Under the pieces are notes generated by a model, which saw only the letters and a list, made by a program, of their open reading frames with translations, was not told the DNA's origin and did no database searches. A DNA stretch of 64,000 nucleotides. It comes from Streptomyces neyagawaensis. GTDB taxonomy: Bacteria; Actinomycetota; Actinomycetes; Streptomycetales; Streptomycetaceae. Below, piece by piece: positions 1 to 9,277 of the stretch (within the stretch, counting starts at the first letter, position 1; each line of letters starts with the position of its first letter). The position numbers were made by a program, and so were the translations under genes. The stretch spans positions 62,001 to 126,000 of the forward strand of contig NZ_JAMGBG010000048.1 in the NCBI RefSeq assembly GCF_023516595.1, read 5' to 3'.

Positions 1-1647
1 CTCGATGTGCAGACGCAGGAAGCCCTTGTGGTCCTCGACGGCCTGCCCGGACATCTGCCAGTCGGCGACGGCGCCGCCGCGTGCCGACAGCACCCACAGG
101 GCGAAGGCCTGCGAGCCGGCCACCGCGCCCAGCACCGCGGCGACCGCGAGACAGACCAGCAGCACCCCCCAGCCGGGCCAGTCGGCGGGAAACGGCAGCG
201 CGACGGTGACGGCGAGGACACCCAGCGCCACCACGGCCTGAAGGAGTACGGCGTCGGCTGCCCGGGGTCTGGCCGGGCGTGGGCGCCAGGTCCGGCGCAG
301 GAGACCCCACAGCACCACCAGGACCCCGCCGGTCACCGCGGTGAACAGGCCCAGGTCCGCGGCGCTCCCCTGCCGTACCGCGTCGACGGGCTGCAACCTT
401 TCCTGCGCCACCGCGAACAGGAAGCCGAGAACGACGAAGGCGGCGGTGTGCAGGGCCGCGGTGAGCCGGCAGAAGCCGGGGTTGCGCCGGGCCAGCCAGT
501 ACGGGGACCACGGCGTCGCGATCCGGCGGGCGAGCCGGCGGGAGTCCGGCACCCGGGGGTAGGTGCTCTCCTCGGCGCGCGTGAAGGTCACCGGGGGGTC
601 GTCCTTCTCCCACAGCCGGGTCCCCGAGGGCGGCAGCGACAGGGCGCGGGGCAGGGTGTGGGTCGACGACAGGAAGGCGCCGCCGAGTCCACACGTCACC
701 ATCTGCCGGCGCCGGGGGTCGGGCGGCGGGTAGGCGCACTCGGGCGGATCCGTGGGCAGGCGTTCGGCGTAGCGGGCGTAGTGGTGCTTGTCGCCGGTCA
801 GCCACAGCCGGATCGAGGCGCCGGTGGGCACCTGCTCGCCAGTGCGCTGGTCGGTGCGGGTACGGACCACGGTGCGGTCGAACCAGTGCAGCGTGTCGAA
901 GGCGTCGGCGTCGTCGACAGCCTTGACCCAGGTGGGTTCGGCGCAGCAGACGATCACCCCGTCGCCCGGTTGCAGCCGGGCCGACAGATGGTTCTGGAAG
1001 TAGCGGATCTGGGGGTCGTCCAGATACGCCCCGAGCTGGCTGTCGAGGCCGACCAGCCACCACTTGCAGGGCAGCCGTACGGCGAAGTAGCTGCGGGTCT
1101 GCCGGGTCCGCCAGCCGCCGACGGGCTGTTGGAGGGCGAAGGTCCGCAGGAACGCGGTGAGGCCGTCGTACCAGTCGTGGTTGCCCGGCAGGGCCAGCAT
1201 CAGCGGCGGGACGCCGTCGGTGGACGGCAGGGCGGAGGCGTAGGGGCCGGTCATGCCGTCGCGGTAGGCGGCCGCCGAGGCCACCGGGTAGACCTGGTCC
1301 CCGCCGAGCACGAGCAGTGAGCCGCGCGGCAGCCGCTCGCGGTGGACGGTGAGCTCGTCGGCGGCGAGAGCCGAGGCCACCGACGCCGTGGGCTCGAAGC
1401 CGTCACCGAGGTCGGCGACGTAGTCGATCCACAGCTCGCGCGGATCGGGGTCCTCGAGCGGGGCCCGCAGGGGCGCGGCCCTGAGCGTGCCCTGGATCTC
1501 CCGCTTGTCGGCGTACGCGGCGAATACGTCTGCCAGTGCGACCTTGACGCCGGTCCGCACGAGGCAGGCCGGGTCCAGCCAGCGCACCGGCTCGCACGGG
1601 GTGAAATCGAGTTCCTTGGCGTGCGCGCGCAGCTGCTTGAGGTTCAT
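1..1647 (-). CDS. Membrane-associated metallophosphoesterase, C-terminus off the left edge
   Basis: Calcineurin-type phosphoesterase; substrate unknown. The frame opens with ATG at 1647 (MNLKQLRAHAKEL) and is still open at base 1, so it is partial. Metal-site motifs are visible: GGDQVYP near residue 113, LPGNHDWYDG near 153 and LTGDKHHY near 283, in the expected order. About four hydrophobic stretches follow between residues 400 and 520, so a membrane anchor after a soluble catalytic domain is likely. Its start codon overlaps the stop of the upstream GMC oxidoreductase (ATGA), so the two are translationally coupled. The plus-strand open frame over the same DNA is an antisense shadow. Confidence 0.85.
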   Translation of the reverse strand, partial: MNLKQLRAHAKELDFTPCEPVRWLDPACLVRTGVKVALADVFAAYADKREIQGTLRAAPLRAPLEDPDPRELWIDYVADLGDGFEPTASVASALAADELTVHRERLPRGSLLVLGGDQVYPVASAAAYRDGMTGPYASALPSTDGVPPLMLALPGNHDWYDGLTAFLRTFALQQPVGGWRTRQTRSYFAVRLPCKWWLVGLDSQLGAYLDDPQIRYFQNHLSARLQPGDGVIVCCAEPTWVKAVDDADAFDTLHWFDRTVVRTRTDQRTGEQVPTGASIRLWLTGDKHHYARYAERLPTDPPECAYPPPDPRRRQMVTCGLGGAFLSSTHTLPRALSLPPSGTRLWEKDDPPVTFTRAEESTYPRVPDSRRLARRIATPWSPYWLARRNPGFCRLTAALHTAAFVVLGFLFAVAQERLQPVDAVRQGSAADLGLFTAVTGGVLVVLWGLLRRTWRPRPARPRAADAVLLQAVVALGVLAVTVALPFPADWPGWGVLLVCLAVAAVLGAVAGSQAFALWVLSARGGAVADWQMSGQAVEDHKGFLRLHIE

Positions 1648-4238
1648 GGCCTGTCTTTCGCAGGTACGACGCGCGCCAGGCTCCGGCCGTAGACGGCCCA
1701 CAATTCGCCCAGGAACAGTTTGCCGAAGAGCTCCATCGCCCGCGCCGGATGCGGGCCGGTGGTGCGGAACGTGGTCAGCTGCTGGACGAAGTCACCGAGC
1801 CGGATGATGACGATCCCGGCACCGATGGCGGGCGCGGTGGTGTCGTGGTCGGGGTGGGTGTGCCCGGCGAGCAGGCGGACGTAGAGGGTAGAGGTGTCGG
1901 GCCAGACGTCGGCGCCGGGGTCGTCGTGGACGTCCTTGTGCCCGGTGAGGGTGAGCGGGGTGCCCTCCTGGGTGCGCAGGTGGAGCAGGTACCGCATGCG
2001 CCGTCGGCTCGCCTCGCCGTCCTGGACGAAGAGGTTGAACCATCCGCGCTCCACCTCCAGGCGCCCACCGAGGACGTCGCAGTCGACGTGGCCGACGGCG
2101 TCCGCCGCGTGGGTCGGCTCGGCGACGAAGCGCTCGACGTCGGCGGCGGTGATGGTGAGCCGGAAGCTCAGCCGCTGCCCGAGCGAACGTCCGAGCGCGT
2201 GCCCCTGCTCGGGGGCGTCGACATCGAGGGCGATGTGCCCCTTCATCTCCTCGGTGAAGCTGAGGCTGGTGGGTGGGTCGGTGGGTGAGGCGGCTCCGAT
2301 GGGCGAGGCGGCTTTCGCGGGCGAGGCGTGGGCGCCCGGTGTCGCGGAGCCCGGCATCGCGGAGCCCGACGTCGCGAACCCCGACGTCGCGAACCCCGAC
2401 GTCGCGAAGCCCGGCATCACGGAGCCCGGCATCGCGGCTTCGGTCGGAGGGCGCGGCGCGGACCCGTCGGCCGCCGGTCCCTCGGGTGCCGTCCGTGCCG
2501 CCGACGCCCTGGCGGCCGCGCGCGGCGCCGATTCCCCGTCCAGGATCTGGTCGCAGGCCCGGTCCGCGACGGCGGCGATCGTCAGGGAGGGGTTCGCGCC
2601 CACCGCGCCCGGCAGCAGCGCGCCGTCCAGCACGTGCAGGCCCGGGAAGCCGAAGACCTCGCCGAGGTCGTCGCACACGCCCTCCCCCGGATGGCGGCCC
2701 ATGGGGGAACCACCGAGCGGGTGCACGGTGATCACGCGGTTGCCCCACCACCACAGCGGGTTGTCGAGGAAGTCGCCGCCCAGCGCGCCCGCGATGTCCC
2801 GCATGGTCGAACGGACCCGCTCGAAGTACGCGCGCGAGGTGCGCGTCGTCCAGTCGACGTCGAGTTGGCCGCGGCGCAGCCGCATCCGGCCGTCCGGCAC
2901 ATCGCGCCCCATGCCCAGCAGGGGCAGGGAGGTCGCGGAGAGCATGGCGGGCCCGAGCAGCAACGCCAGCTGCCCGCCGACGCGCCCGGCCGGATCCACA
3001 CCGAGGCGGGTCAGCAGCCGGTGCAGCCCGAATCGGAGGAGGCGGCGGGTGCCGCCCGGCAGCTGGGTGGACTCGGCGAGCCACGCGACGAAGTCCGGGT
3101 ATCCGGCGTCCTCGATGTAGAAGCCGCGCCCCGCCGAGCCGTCCTCGTCGAGTGCGTCGCCGCCGCGCACGGCACTCGTGATGACCGGTCCTCTGCTGCC
3201 GTCCAGCCGCAGGGGCCGGCCCCCGTCGGCTTCGGCCGTGGCGCGCAGCACCATGGCGAGCAGGTCGCCGTTGCCGCTGAACCGGGTGCCCAGCGCGCTG
3301 CTGAGGCCGGGCAGCGCAGCGCGGTTGCGCAGCAGCAGATAGGTCGAGCCGAAGGTGCCGGCCGCCAGCACCAGTCGGCGGCAACGGATGCGGTGCAGGG
3401 GCAGCCGGTCGGTGGCGGTGCGGCGGCCTTCGCGGGCGGGATCGTGGACGACGTACGAGACGTTGTAGCCACCGCCGGGACGGGGTGCGAAGCCCCGCAC
3501 CTCGCATCGGGTGCGCACGTCGGCGCCGTGGTGCTGGGCCGCCGACAGGTACGTGTGGTCCAGGGTGTTCTTCGCGCCGTAGTTGCAGCCGACGTCGCAC
3601 TCACCGCACAGCCGGCAGGTGCTGCGGGGCAGACCGTGCAGATTGCCGTAGTCGGGATCGGTGATCTGCGCGCCCGGCACGGGCGGCGCACCGGGCCGGG
3701 GCGCGAAGGAGACGGCGAGGGGCGGCCGGAACACGGGCAGGCCGAGCCGACGGGCCGCCTGGTGCAGGGCGAGTGTCTTCGGGGTGTCCTGGTACGGGTA
3801 CGTCGTGGCGCCGAGCATGCGCTCCACCCGGTCGTAGTGCGGGTCGAGGTCGGCGCGGCTGATCGGCCAGTTCTCGTAACCGCCGCCGGGCAGCGGCGAC
3901 TCATGCACGAACCACCGTTCGTCCTTGCGCAGCAGGACGTTGGCGTAGATGAGGGATCCGCCGCCCAGGCCACTGGAGACGACGCCTTCCAGGCCGCGGA
4001 AGGACCAGAGGTCGAACATGCCGTGCAGGCCGTTGCTCGGGTCCCAGAAGTTGCGGGCCATGTCGGCGGGGCTGCGGGGGAAGCCGCCCGGCGGGTATGG
4101 CTTGCCCCTCTCCAACACCACGACCGACTGACCGGCCTCCGCGAGGCGGTACGCGGTGACCGCCCCGCCGAAGCCCGAGCCGACGACCACGGTGTCCACG
4201 TGGGCTGTGTCCTGGCTGTCGTGCGGTGCGTCGGCCAT
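1644..4238 (-). CDS. GMC-family FAD oxidoreductase (cholesterol-oxidase-like) with extra C-terminal domain
   Basis: FAD-dependent alcohol/sterol-type oxidoreductase, 864 aa; substrate unknown. The Rossmann FAD motif GSGFGGAVTAYRLAEAG lies near residue 21 and GLGGGSLIYANVLL near 92. A four-cysteine cluster CRLCGECDVGC is near 208, as in the bacterial GMC subgroup that carries a ferredoxin-like insertion. The catalytic-domain end HPLGGSPMGRHP is near 510. A low-complexity linker (about 590-655) leads into a second domain of about 200 aa (SLSFTEEMKGHI onward), also known attached to bacterial GMC enzymes. ATG 4238 is preceded by a GGGAG ribosome site. The gene is first in a two-gene operon with the phosphoesterase. 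Ordinary GMC enzymes are 500-600 aa, so the length reflects the added domain. Confidence 0.88.
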   Translation of the reverse strand: MADAPHDSQDTAHVDTVVVGSGFGGAVTAYRLAEAGQSVVVLERGKPYPPGGFPRSPADMARNFWDPSNGLHGMFDLWSFRGLEGVVSSGLGGGSLIYANVLLRKDERWFVHESPLPGGGYENWPISRADLDPHYDRVERMLGATTYPYQDTPKTLALHQAARRLGLPVFRPPLAVSFAPRPGAPPVPGAQITDPDYGNLHGLPRSTCRLCGECDVGCNYGAKNTLDHTYLSAAQHHGADVRTRCEVRGFAPRPGGGYNVSYVVHDPAREGRRTATDRLPLHRIRCRRLVLAAGTFGSTYLLLRNRAALPGLSSALGTRFSGNGDLLAMVLRATAEADGGRPLRLDGSRGPVITSAVRGGDALDEDGSAGRGFYIEDAGYPDFVAWLAESTQLPGGTRRLLRFGLHRLLTRLGVDPAGRVGGQLALLLGPAMLSATSLPLLGMGRDVPDGRMRLRRGQLDVDWTTRTSRAYFERVRSTMRDIAGALGGDFLDNPLWWWGNRVITVHPLGGSPMGRHPGEGVCDDLGEVFGFPGLHVLDGALLPGAVGANPSLTIAAVADRACDQILDGESAPRAAARASAARTAPEGPAADGSAPRPPTEAAMPGSVMPGFATSGFATSGFATSGSAMPGSATPGAHASPAKAASPIGAASPTDPPTSLSFTEEMKGHIALDVDAPEQGHALGRSLGQRLSFRLTITAADVERFVAEPTHAADAVGHVDCDVLGGRLEVERGWFNLFVQDGEASRRRMRYLLHLRTQEGTPLTLTGHKDVHDDPGADVWPDTSTLYVRLLAGHTHPDHDTTAPAIGAGIVIIRLGDFVQQLTTFRTTGPHPARAMELFGKLFLGELWAVYGRSLARVVPAKDRP
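2336..2430 (-). repeat. 15-bp tandem repeat coding the GMC linker
   Basis: About six imperfect 15-bp units (core gtcgcgaaccccgac on the plus strand) encode repeated five-residue blocks such as GFATS and GSAMP in the linker between the two domains of the GMC oxidoreductase. The units differ at a few positions and keep the reading frame. Confidence 0.85.
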
Positions 4239-4360
4239 GGGTACTCCCTGCCCTGGCCCCCCACAACGTGCTCAAACCCCTTAAATATGCTCACACCAGG
4301 AGCAGATGCCAGCAAACGGGAAATTCAAGGAGTACTGCCACCCGGGAACGAATCGCGACG

Positions 4361-4738
4361 TTACTCGTACGAGCCCCACTCCGAACCCAGGCCCCCTACA
4401 GCGTCGCTGACGAGCACGTAGCGGGCGACAATGTGCAAACGCATCCTCCGGTAAGCGGCCTCGATACGCTCACATACTTCTTCGACGGACGCCGCTTGCC
4501 CGCCTGTCAGGCTTTCAGCGTACGGTCCGCGCCTGTCCGTCTCTCGGGCTGCCGTACAAGCGTGCTGCGTAAGCGTAAGCGTGAGGTAGTGCAGTCGAGC
4601 CGGCAGCCCACGACGGACCGTCACCGGCGCGAAGCCACCCGCCGCGGCGTCCAACTGCCGGGCCACGGCCTCGCTGCCCTTGATCGCCGTGGGCGCCGCA
4701 CTTTTGTGGGACCCGGCCCACCGAGAGTGCGTCGGCAA
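4361..4738 (-). CDS. Hypothetical protein or gene remnant, 125 aa
   Basis: Not recognised. The frame uses mostly G/C third positions in its first half and becomes less biased later. The C-terminal half (VEEVCERIEAAYRRMRLH) could form a helix. There is no clear ribosome site before the ATG at 4738. The WD40 remnant on the other strand overlaps its first 50 bases. It could be a short gene, a decayed one, or a chance frame in an otherwise empty 960-bp stretch. Confidence 0.25.
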   Translation of the reverse strand: MPTHSRWAGSHKSAAPTAIKGSEAVARQLDAAAGGFAPVTVRRGLPARLHYLTLTLTQHACTAARETDRRGPYAESLTGGQAASVEEVCERIEAAYRRMRLHIVARYVLVSDAVGGLGSEWGSYE

Positions 4739-4834
4739 CCCTCGCCGGCCACCGGGCGCGGTCGTGCGGTGGCGCTCTCCCCCGACGGCAACCTCCTTGC
4801 CACCGCCAGCGGCGACCGCACGGTCCGGCTGTGA
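4692..4834 (+). pseudogene. WD40-repeat protein remnant, frameshifted
   Basis: Three neighbouring frames read in order as pieces of one WD40 blade: ALLWDPAHRECVGN (from about 4692), LAGHRA (from 4741) and VALSPDGNLLATASGDRTVR (ending at TGA 4834). Aligned, they match the usual blade order of LWD, GH, then SPDG-LA-S-D-V-RL. At least two frameshifts separate them and nothing upstream extends the protein. It is the scar of a larger WD40 or NACHT/kinase-WD40 gene. Apart from this and the weak minus-strand frame, 4239-5198 shows no gene. Confidence 0.6.
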
Positions 4835-5198
4835 GTCACACCTACCCAGTGGCCTCCCACAAGCACCGCCGGCACGAAGTGAATGTACAGGTGGTCACAA
4901 GTCCCGATGCAGTCCGGACCGCATGACGTCAATCGCCGAAGACGTCCTCACCCTACAGCGTCAAGACTGAAGAAACTCCATTGACCGATCCACTTTGGAT
5001 GGCATTCATCATTGAATCGTGCGCGAAATGCAAAATCCTGCCGACTTGCGATCAGGATTGCGGAGTGCTGCTCTGAAAGAGACAGGGGGTGAAGGGCTAA
5101 ATGAGGCCCGAATGGGTGGCGTTCAGCCGGGGGAGGGCGACGACGCGTCGTGTGACGACGGGATGCCCCGCGCTGCGACCCGCTATCGGAGGTTCACG

Positions 5199-5654
5199 AT
5201 GACACAGGTCTCTTCTGCCCGCATTCCACTACGCCAGATCATGGCCGCGCTCTTGACGGCCGCCCTGACGCTCTCCCTCTCGGTGGTACTCACCGTCACC
5301 TCGACGAAAGAAGCAGCCGCCTCGTGCTCCGCCAACCGGTTCAACGGAACGTGGCGCTCGTCCGACGCGAGGCTGAAGCGTATCGACGTATGGCAGGGAC
5401 AGGACTGCCACCTGTACGCCAGGGCCTGGTCCGTCTGCGAGAACGACTCGTCGCATATCTGCAGCTGGGGAAACAGGAGAATGGGAGACAGCCCCGAGCC
5501 GAACTTCCAGTTCGTCGGATACAACTGGAACAACGCTGATGAGGTGCTGCACTTGCGAATGCAGGACAGGTCTCACATCTCGGTGTGGGACAGCACCACC
5601 TACCACAACGGTAGGAAGGTCAGCTTCACGGTCGCGATGTACAAGAGCCGTTGA
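5199..5654 (+). CDS. Small secreted protein of unknown function
   Basis: 151 aa. The start at ATG 5199 (MTQVSSARIPLR) is chosen because CGGAGG sits just upstream; a longer in-frame extension to 5019 lacks secretory character. Residues 1-40 form a signal peptide with a long hydrophobic core (ALLTAALTLSLSVVLTV) and an A-A-A-S-C cleavage region that is not a good lipobox. The mature part is rich in Trp, Cys and Asp/Asn (FNGTWRSSDARLKRIDVWQG; YNWNNADEVLHLRM), suggesting a small extracellular beta-rich, disulfide-bonded domain. No family was recognised. A strong terminator follows, so it is probably monocistronic. Confidence 0.8.
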   Translation: MTQVSSARIPLRQIMAALLTAALTLSLSVVLTVTSTKEAAASCSANRFNGTWRSSDARLKRIDVWQGQDCHLYARAWSVCENDSSHICSWGNRRMGDSPEPNFQFVGYNWNNADEVLHLRMQDRSHISVWDSTTYHNGRKVSFTVAMYKSR

Positions 5655-5694
5655 GCCCGCGAAGGTCAGCAACTCCGCCCGCGCCGCTACTGGA

Positions 5695-5726
5695 CGAGGC
5701 CCCCACCAAGACTGGTGGGGGCCTCG
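5695..5726 (+). terminator. Rho-independent-type hairpin after the secreted protein
   Basis: A perfect 14-bp stem (CGAGGCCCCCACCA pairing with TGGTGGGGGCCTCG) with a 4-nt loop, starting 40 bp after the stop at 5654. There is no U-tract, as is usual in Streptomyces. Confidence 0.85.
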
Positions 5727-6093
5727 CCGCCGCTCGTCCGCCGCCCCCGACAGGATGCGAACCGCGCAGTGGTGGGGCCCTGTTCGCGGATACCGTGCTG
5801 ACTCCACGAGTCAACGGAAGCACTGAGCGTTTTCAGCGTGGCCACTGATCGGGTGTTGCCCATCGGGTCGAGGTGAGGGCCGCAACGCACAAGGCGCCTG
5901 TGCCAGACACCAGGGAACTCTGCTCCCTGAGAACAACCCGGTGCATGCGGCTACCGAGGTGTTTCAACGCCTTGACAGCGACGGAAGCGGAAGTTGGTGG
6001 CAGTCGCGGCTGGCCCTGGACTGCGCCTGGTCTTCGCCGACCATCCCCGCGGGTGCAGGGAGTACCTAATCCGGGACCGGCTTAGACGTCGTC

Positions 6094-6470
6094 TCATTTG
6101 GCGAGCCTGCGGTAGCAGATGAGGCTGCAGGCGATGGCGGTGAAGGCCAGGAAGTGCTGAGCCTTGCGTTCGTACCGGCGGTGCAAACGGCGGCAGCCGC
6201 CCAGCCAGGACATCGTGCGCTCGATCGTCCAGCGGTGCCGGCCCAGCCGGGTGGAGGACTCGATGCCCTTGCGGGCGATGCGGTGCCGGATACCTCGCTT
6301 GCGGAGCCAGCGGCGCAGGTGGTCGTAGTCGTAGCCCTTGTCCGCGTGCAGCTTGGCAGGCCGGCGTCTGCGCGGGCCGCGGCGTGAGCGGATCGGCGGG
6401 ATGCCGCGCACGAGCGGCTCGAGTGCCTGGCACAGCTTGCCGGCCGCGGGGTCCTCAGAGAGTTCCGTGG
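6094..6470 (-). pseudogene. IS5-family transposase, C-terminal fragment
   Basis: The frame ending at 6094 encodes the C-terminal third of an IS5-type DDE transposase: KLHADKGYDYDHLRRWL, GIRHRIARKGIES, GRHRWTIERTMSWLGGCRRL and AFTAIACSLICYRRLAK, which include the DDE-region Asp and the last Glu (IERT). Upstream residues back to about 6470 (ATELSEDPAAGKLCQALEPL) still fit the family; beyond that the frame is lost and the N-terminal two thirds are absent. No intact terminal inverted repeat or target duplication could be identified. The 367 bp between the terminator and this fragment (5727-6093) show no gene. Confidence 0.8.
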
Positions 6471-6663
6471 CCGGCCGAGGCTCCGGTGCCCGTCGGCTCC
6501 GTAGATCAGGTCGACCCAGGGGCCCCAGTACACGGATGCGGGGTCGGTCTCCCGCCGGCCGCTACGACGCCATGTGTCCCGGTCGGAGCACTAGCTGACG
6601 GGGTCCGGCTCCCCGCGGTCCTGCTGAGGGGGTGGCGGGCGGGCGTCCCCGGGGCAGGAGAGG

Positions 6664-8115
6664 TCACAGCAGGCGTCGGATGTCGCCGCGCACCCGGTAG
6701 AAGCCGCCTGCCGCGGTGTGCAGCGAGTCCACGACGTAGCGTGCTCCAGGCTCGCGTATCGCGCGCGGGAACTGGACGTTCAGCGCCCGGTCGTAGCCTT
6801 CGGACACCACGTGCACCCGGATGCGTCCCCCCTCGTTGACGCACTCCACGACGACTGCTCCCGCCGGGGCCTGGGCGACGGTGGTCACCGCGGCCACGGC
6901 CGTGGCCGGTTCGTAGGTCGGCAGGGCTGCGGCGAGCTTGACGTCCCGCACCACTGGCACCGTGCCCTGCTGCGCCGCGGAGACGGCAGTCTCGCTCGCG
7001 TCCACGCACACCAGCGAACCGTCCGTCGTCACCAGGTACAGCCGCTCGTCGTGGTACTGCATCGACAGCGCGGAACCGCCGCCGGTGCCGAGCTTCCACA
7101 GGCGTGTGCCGTCCTGGTCGAAGCAGTAGACGGACGAGGCCGCGTCGCCCGCGAAGACGAACTGTCCGCCGGGTGAGGTGGCGCATGAGTAGACCGCGCT
7201 GTCGCACGCGTACGTGGCCTCGATCGTACCGGTCCGCTTCGACAGCCGCTGGACCACCTTGTGGGCGGTACCCACGTACACTGCGTCGTCCTCCTGCCAG
7301 CCGAAGAGGACGCCTCCCCGGGTGGACGTGTGCCACAGTTCCCCGCCGCCGTCCGGCGCGTAGGCAGTGACGCCCCGGTGGTGGCCGTGGTAGACGGCTC
7401 GGTCGTCCGCTCGGACCATCCAGGCGTGTTCACCCTGGCTGCGCCGGGACCACTGGTGCTCGTCCTCGTGGTCGATGACGGTGAGTCGGCCTTCGCGGTC
7501 GGAGACGTCCAGGACGCCCTCGTGGATGTCGAGCCAGAAGATGTCGACGTCCGCTGCGATGTCGTAGGCAGCGAAAGGAAGCTTGGAGGACAGGTCGTAC
7601 ACCTTGCCGTCGTCACAGCCGGCGTAGATCCAGAAGTCGTCGGCCACCAGGCACTTCACGCCGTCCGGCAGACTGAAGCGCGCCAGCGTGACCCCGTCGT
7701 GGTCCAGGGTGTACACGTCCCCTGCCTGGTTGCCGACCCAGCAGCGCTCGCTGTCGACGTGGATACCGAACGCCGAAGAGCCGGTGGCGAACCGCCACAG
7801 CACGGGGGCGACGGCACGCGCGGTGGACGGTGCCGAAGCCACCTGACGCCGGGTCACCGCACGCGGCGCACGCTGTCCCTGAACGGCCGGGGAGTATCCC
7901 TTGCGGACCTTCTCGCCGACCTTCTTCGCGGCCGCGGCCTGCGCTTTCTCAGCCGTGGGGAACGTCGTCGTCTGGGTCTGTCCGCCAGCCCCGATCCGCC
8001 CGTAGCGCACAGTCACCACCTGCCCGTCGACGGTCACTTCGTAGAACTTGTGCGCACCGTCGCCCTCCTGTGACAACTCCAGGTACGTCGTCGACCCCGC
8101 GGCACCGGCAGACAT
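6664..8115 (-). CDS. WGR-domain protein with PQQ/beta-propeller repeats
   Basis: 483 aa, starting at ATG 8115 (MSAGAAGSTTYLELS), preceded by GGGAGGGA; an upstream in-frame extension is unlikely. Residues 10-75 form a WGR domain (FYEVTVDGQVVTVRYGRIGA, then TFPTAEKAQAAAAKKVGEK), a module known from PARPs and from bacterial MolR-like proteins, where it senses nucleic acid or mediates contacts. Residues 115-400 carry blade-like repeats with aromatic/Asp patterns (GNQAGDVYTLDHDG, GTAHKVVQRLSKRTG, GDAASSVYCFDQDG), suggesting a seven- or eight-bladed propeller. No enzyme motif, signal peptide or membrane segment was seen. It stands alone, next to an IS fragment. Function is unknown. Confidence 0.8.
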   Translation of the reverse strand: MSAGAAGSTTYLELSQEGDGAHKFYEVTVDGQVVTVRYGRIGAGGQTQTTTFPTAEKAQAAAAKKVGEKVRKGYSPAVQGQRAPRAVTRRQVASAPSTARAVAPVLWRFATGSSAFGIHVDSERCWVGNQAGDVYTLDHDGVTLARFSLPDGVKCLVADDFWIYAGCDDGKVYDLSSKLPFAAYDIAADVDIFWLDIHEGVLDVSDREGRLTVIDHEDEHQWSRRSQGEHAWMVRADDRAVYHGHHRGVTAYAPDGGGELWHTSTRGGVLFGWQEDDAVYVGTAHKVVQRLSKRTGTIEATYACDSAVYSCATSPGGQFVFAGDAASSVYCFDQDGTRLWKLGTGGGSALSMQYHDERLYLVTTDGSLVCVDASETAVSAAQQGTVPVVRDVKLAAALPTYEPATAVAAVTTVAQAPAGAVVVECVNEGGRIRVHVVSEGYDRALNVQFPRAIREPGARYVVDSLHTAAGGFYRVRGDIRRLL

Positions 8116-8342
8116 GACACATCCCTCCCCACAGTGGGCCCGTGGCCTTTCCAGCGGATCCCACTGCTCACACCGTAGGGGGAGCCACTGACAATCACTC
8201 CGCGCCCATGGCATGGCAGCGGTCTACAAGCAGCGGTCCTGCACGGGGTACGCGGTGCAGACGTTGACCGTGGCGACGAAGCGGGGCATCACCGCCCGCT
8301 CGCAGGGCCTGCCCCTCTACCCCGGCCAGGCGCCGGAGTCAC

Positions 8343-8643
8343 CCAACCGTGGTGTTGGCCGCCTTGTTGGCGACCGGCGCCACCGCCCATCGCGCTCGCC
8401 GACAGTAACTGGTCCAACGCGGACCCGGATTGGTGGAGCGGTTCCATCCAGTGCTCGTGGTCCGATACCCAGAACGTCAGGTCCGGTATCAACCGCGGTA
8501 CGTCGAGCGCGTACACAGCGGTGGCCTTCTACTCCGGAGCCAACTACACAGGCAACCTTGTCGGCTGCCTTCACCAGAACGGTGAACGGGACGGCGACGC
8601 CAACGTCAGGGTCCGCTCGCACAAGTGGGTGACCGCCTGCTGA
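8343..8643 (+). pseudogene. Small secreted protein with disrupted signal peptide
   Basis: The frame ending at TGA 8641-8643 reads ADSNWSNADPDWWSG, AVAFYSGANYTGNLVGC and HKWVTAC: a compact Cys/Trp-rich extracellular domain resembling crystallin-like or peptidase-inhibitor-like secreted proteins. Its signal peptide (PTVVLAALLATGATA) is in another frame, and a single extra C near 8387 would explain the shift to IALADSNW. No start codon with a ribosome site was found upstream of the signal region. It is either a decayed gene or a sequencing error. Confidence 0.45.
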
Positions 8644-9277
8644 TCCGCAGCCGGTGGTGGCGCGCTGGCGGTCCTGGAACGACAGGGCCGCCGGCGCGCG
8701 CTGTCGTGCAGGAGGGCGGTGAGGGGCAGCGGCGTTGCCGTGATGCAGTGGCGTGCGCGGATGAGCAGCCGCCAGGCTGTTGCCGAGCCGCGAAGGGCTG
8801 CGCCGCGTAGTACCGCACGTCCGTCGGCACATGCGCGCAAGTGGCCATCCCCTGTATCTGTGATGCGGCGAACAACTGCAGTGCGTGCTGCTTCAGTTGG
8901 GGGCTGGCGTCTGAGGCGTTGCCGGAGTCGAAGGGGGTTGGGGCCCCTACCCTGGTCTCGCCCGGTTCGAGCGGGGACCTGCACCTCTCTTTCGGTCGCG
9001 ACCGGATGCTGCCCGAACTGGGGCAGCTGCGGAGTACCGGCGAGGCGGCCGCCCGCTCCCGCACGCGCCTGGTCTCTGCTTCCACGCCCACACCGGGACC
9101 GAAGGCGAGGCCGACAGGACCGGGACCCCGCGCTCTCTGATCGCGCCTTCCCCTCCCGCGCCTGCTCGTCCCGGATCAGGAGCCGGCGCATCCGATGTGG
9201 AGAAGACGTTTGTTCGGGCGCGATCGGTGCACACGATGAGCTGACACAGTCTTTACACGACGAAGCGGAGAGGCACC
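8644..9277. other. Intergenic, no recognisable gene
   Basis: About 630 bp. Open frames exist on both strands but none has family-like sequence or a ribosome site. The promoter of the GlsB-type gene presumably lies in the last 100 bp. Confidence 0.5.

Noticed and set aside
7..1320. Long plus-strand frame of 437 codons
   Set aside because: Antisense of the metallophosphoesterase; no family-like sequence, while the minus strand carries clear catalytic motifs.
2328..4421. Plus-strand frame of 697 codons
   Set aside because: Antisense of the GMC oxidoreductase, an effect of the high G+C third positions.
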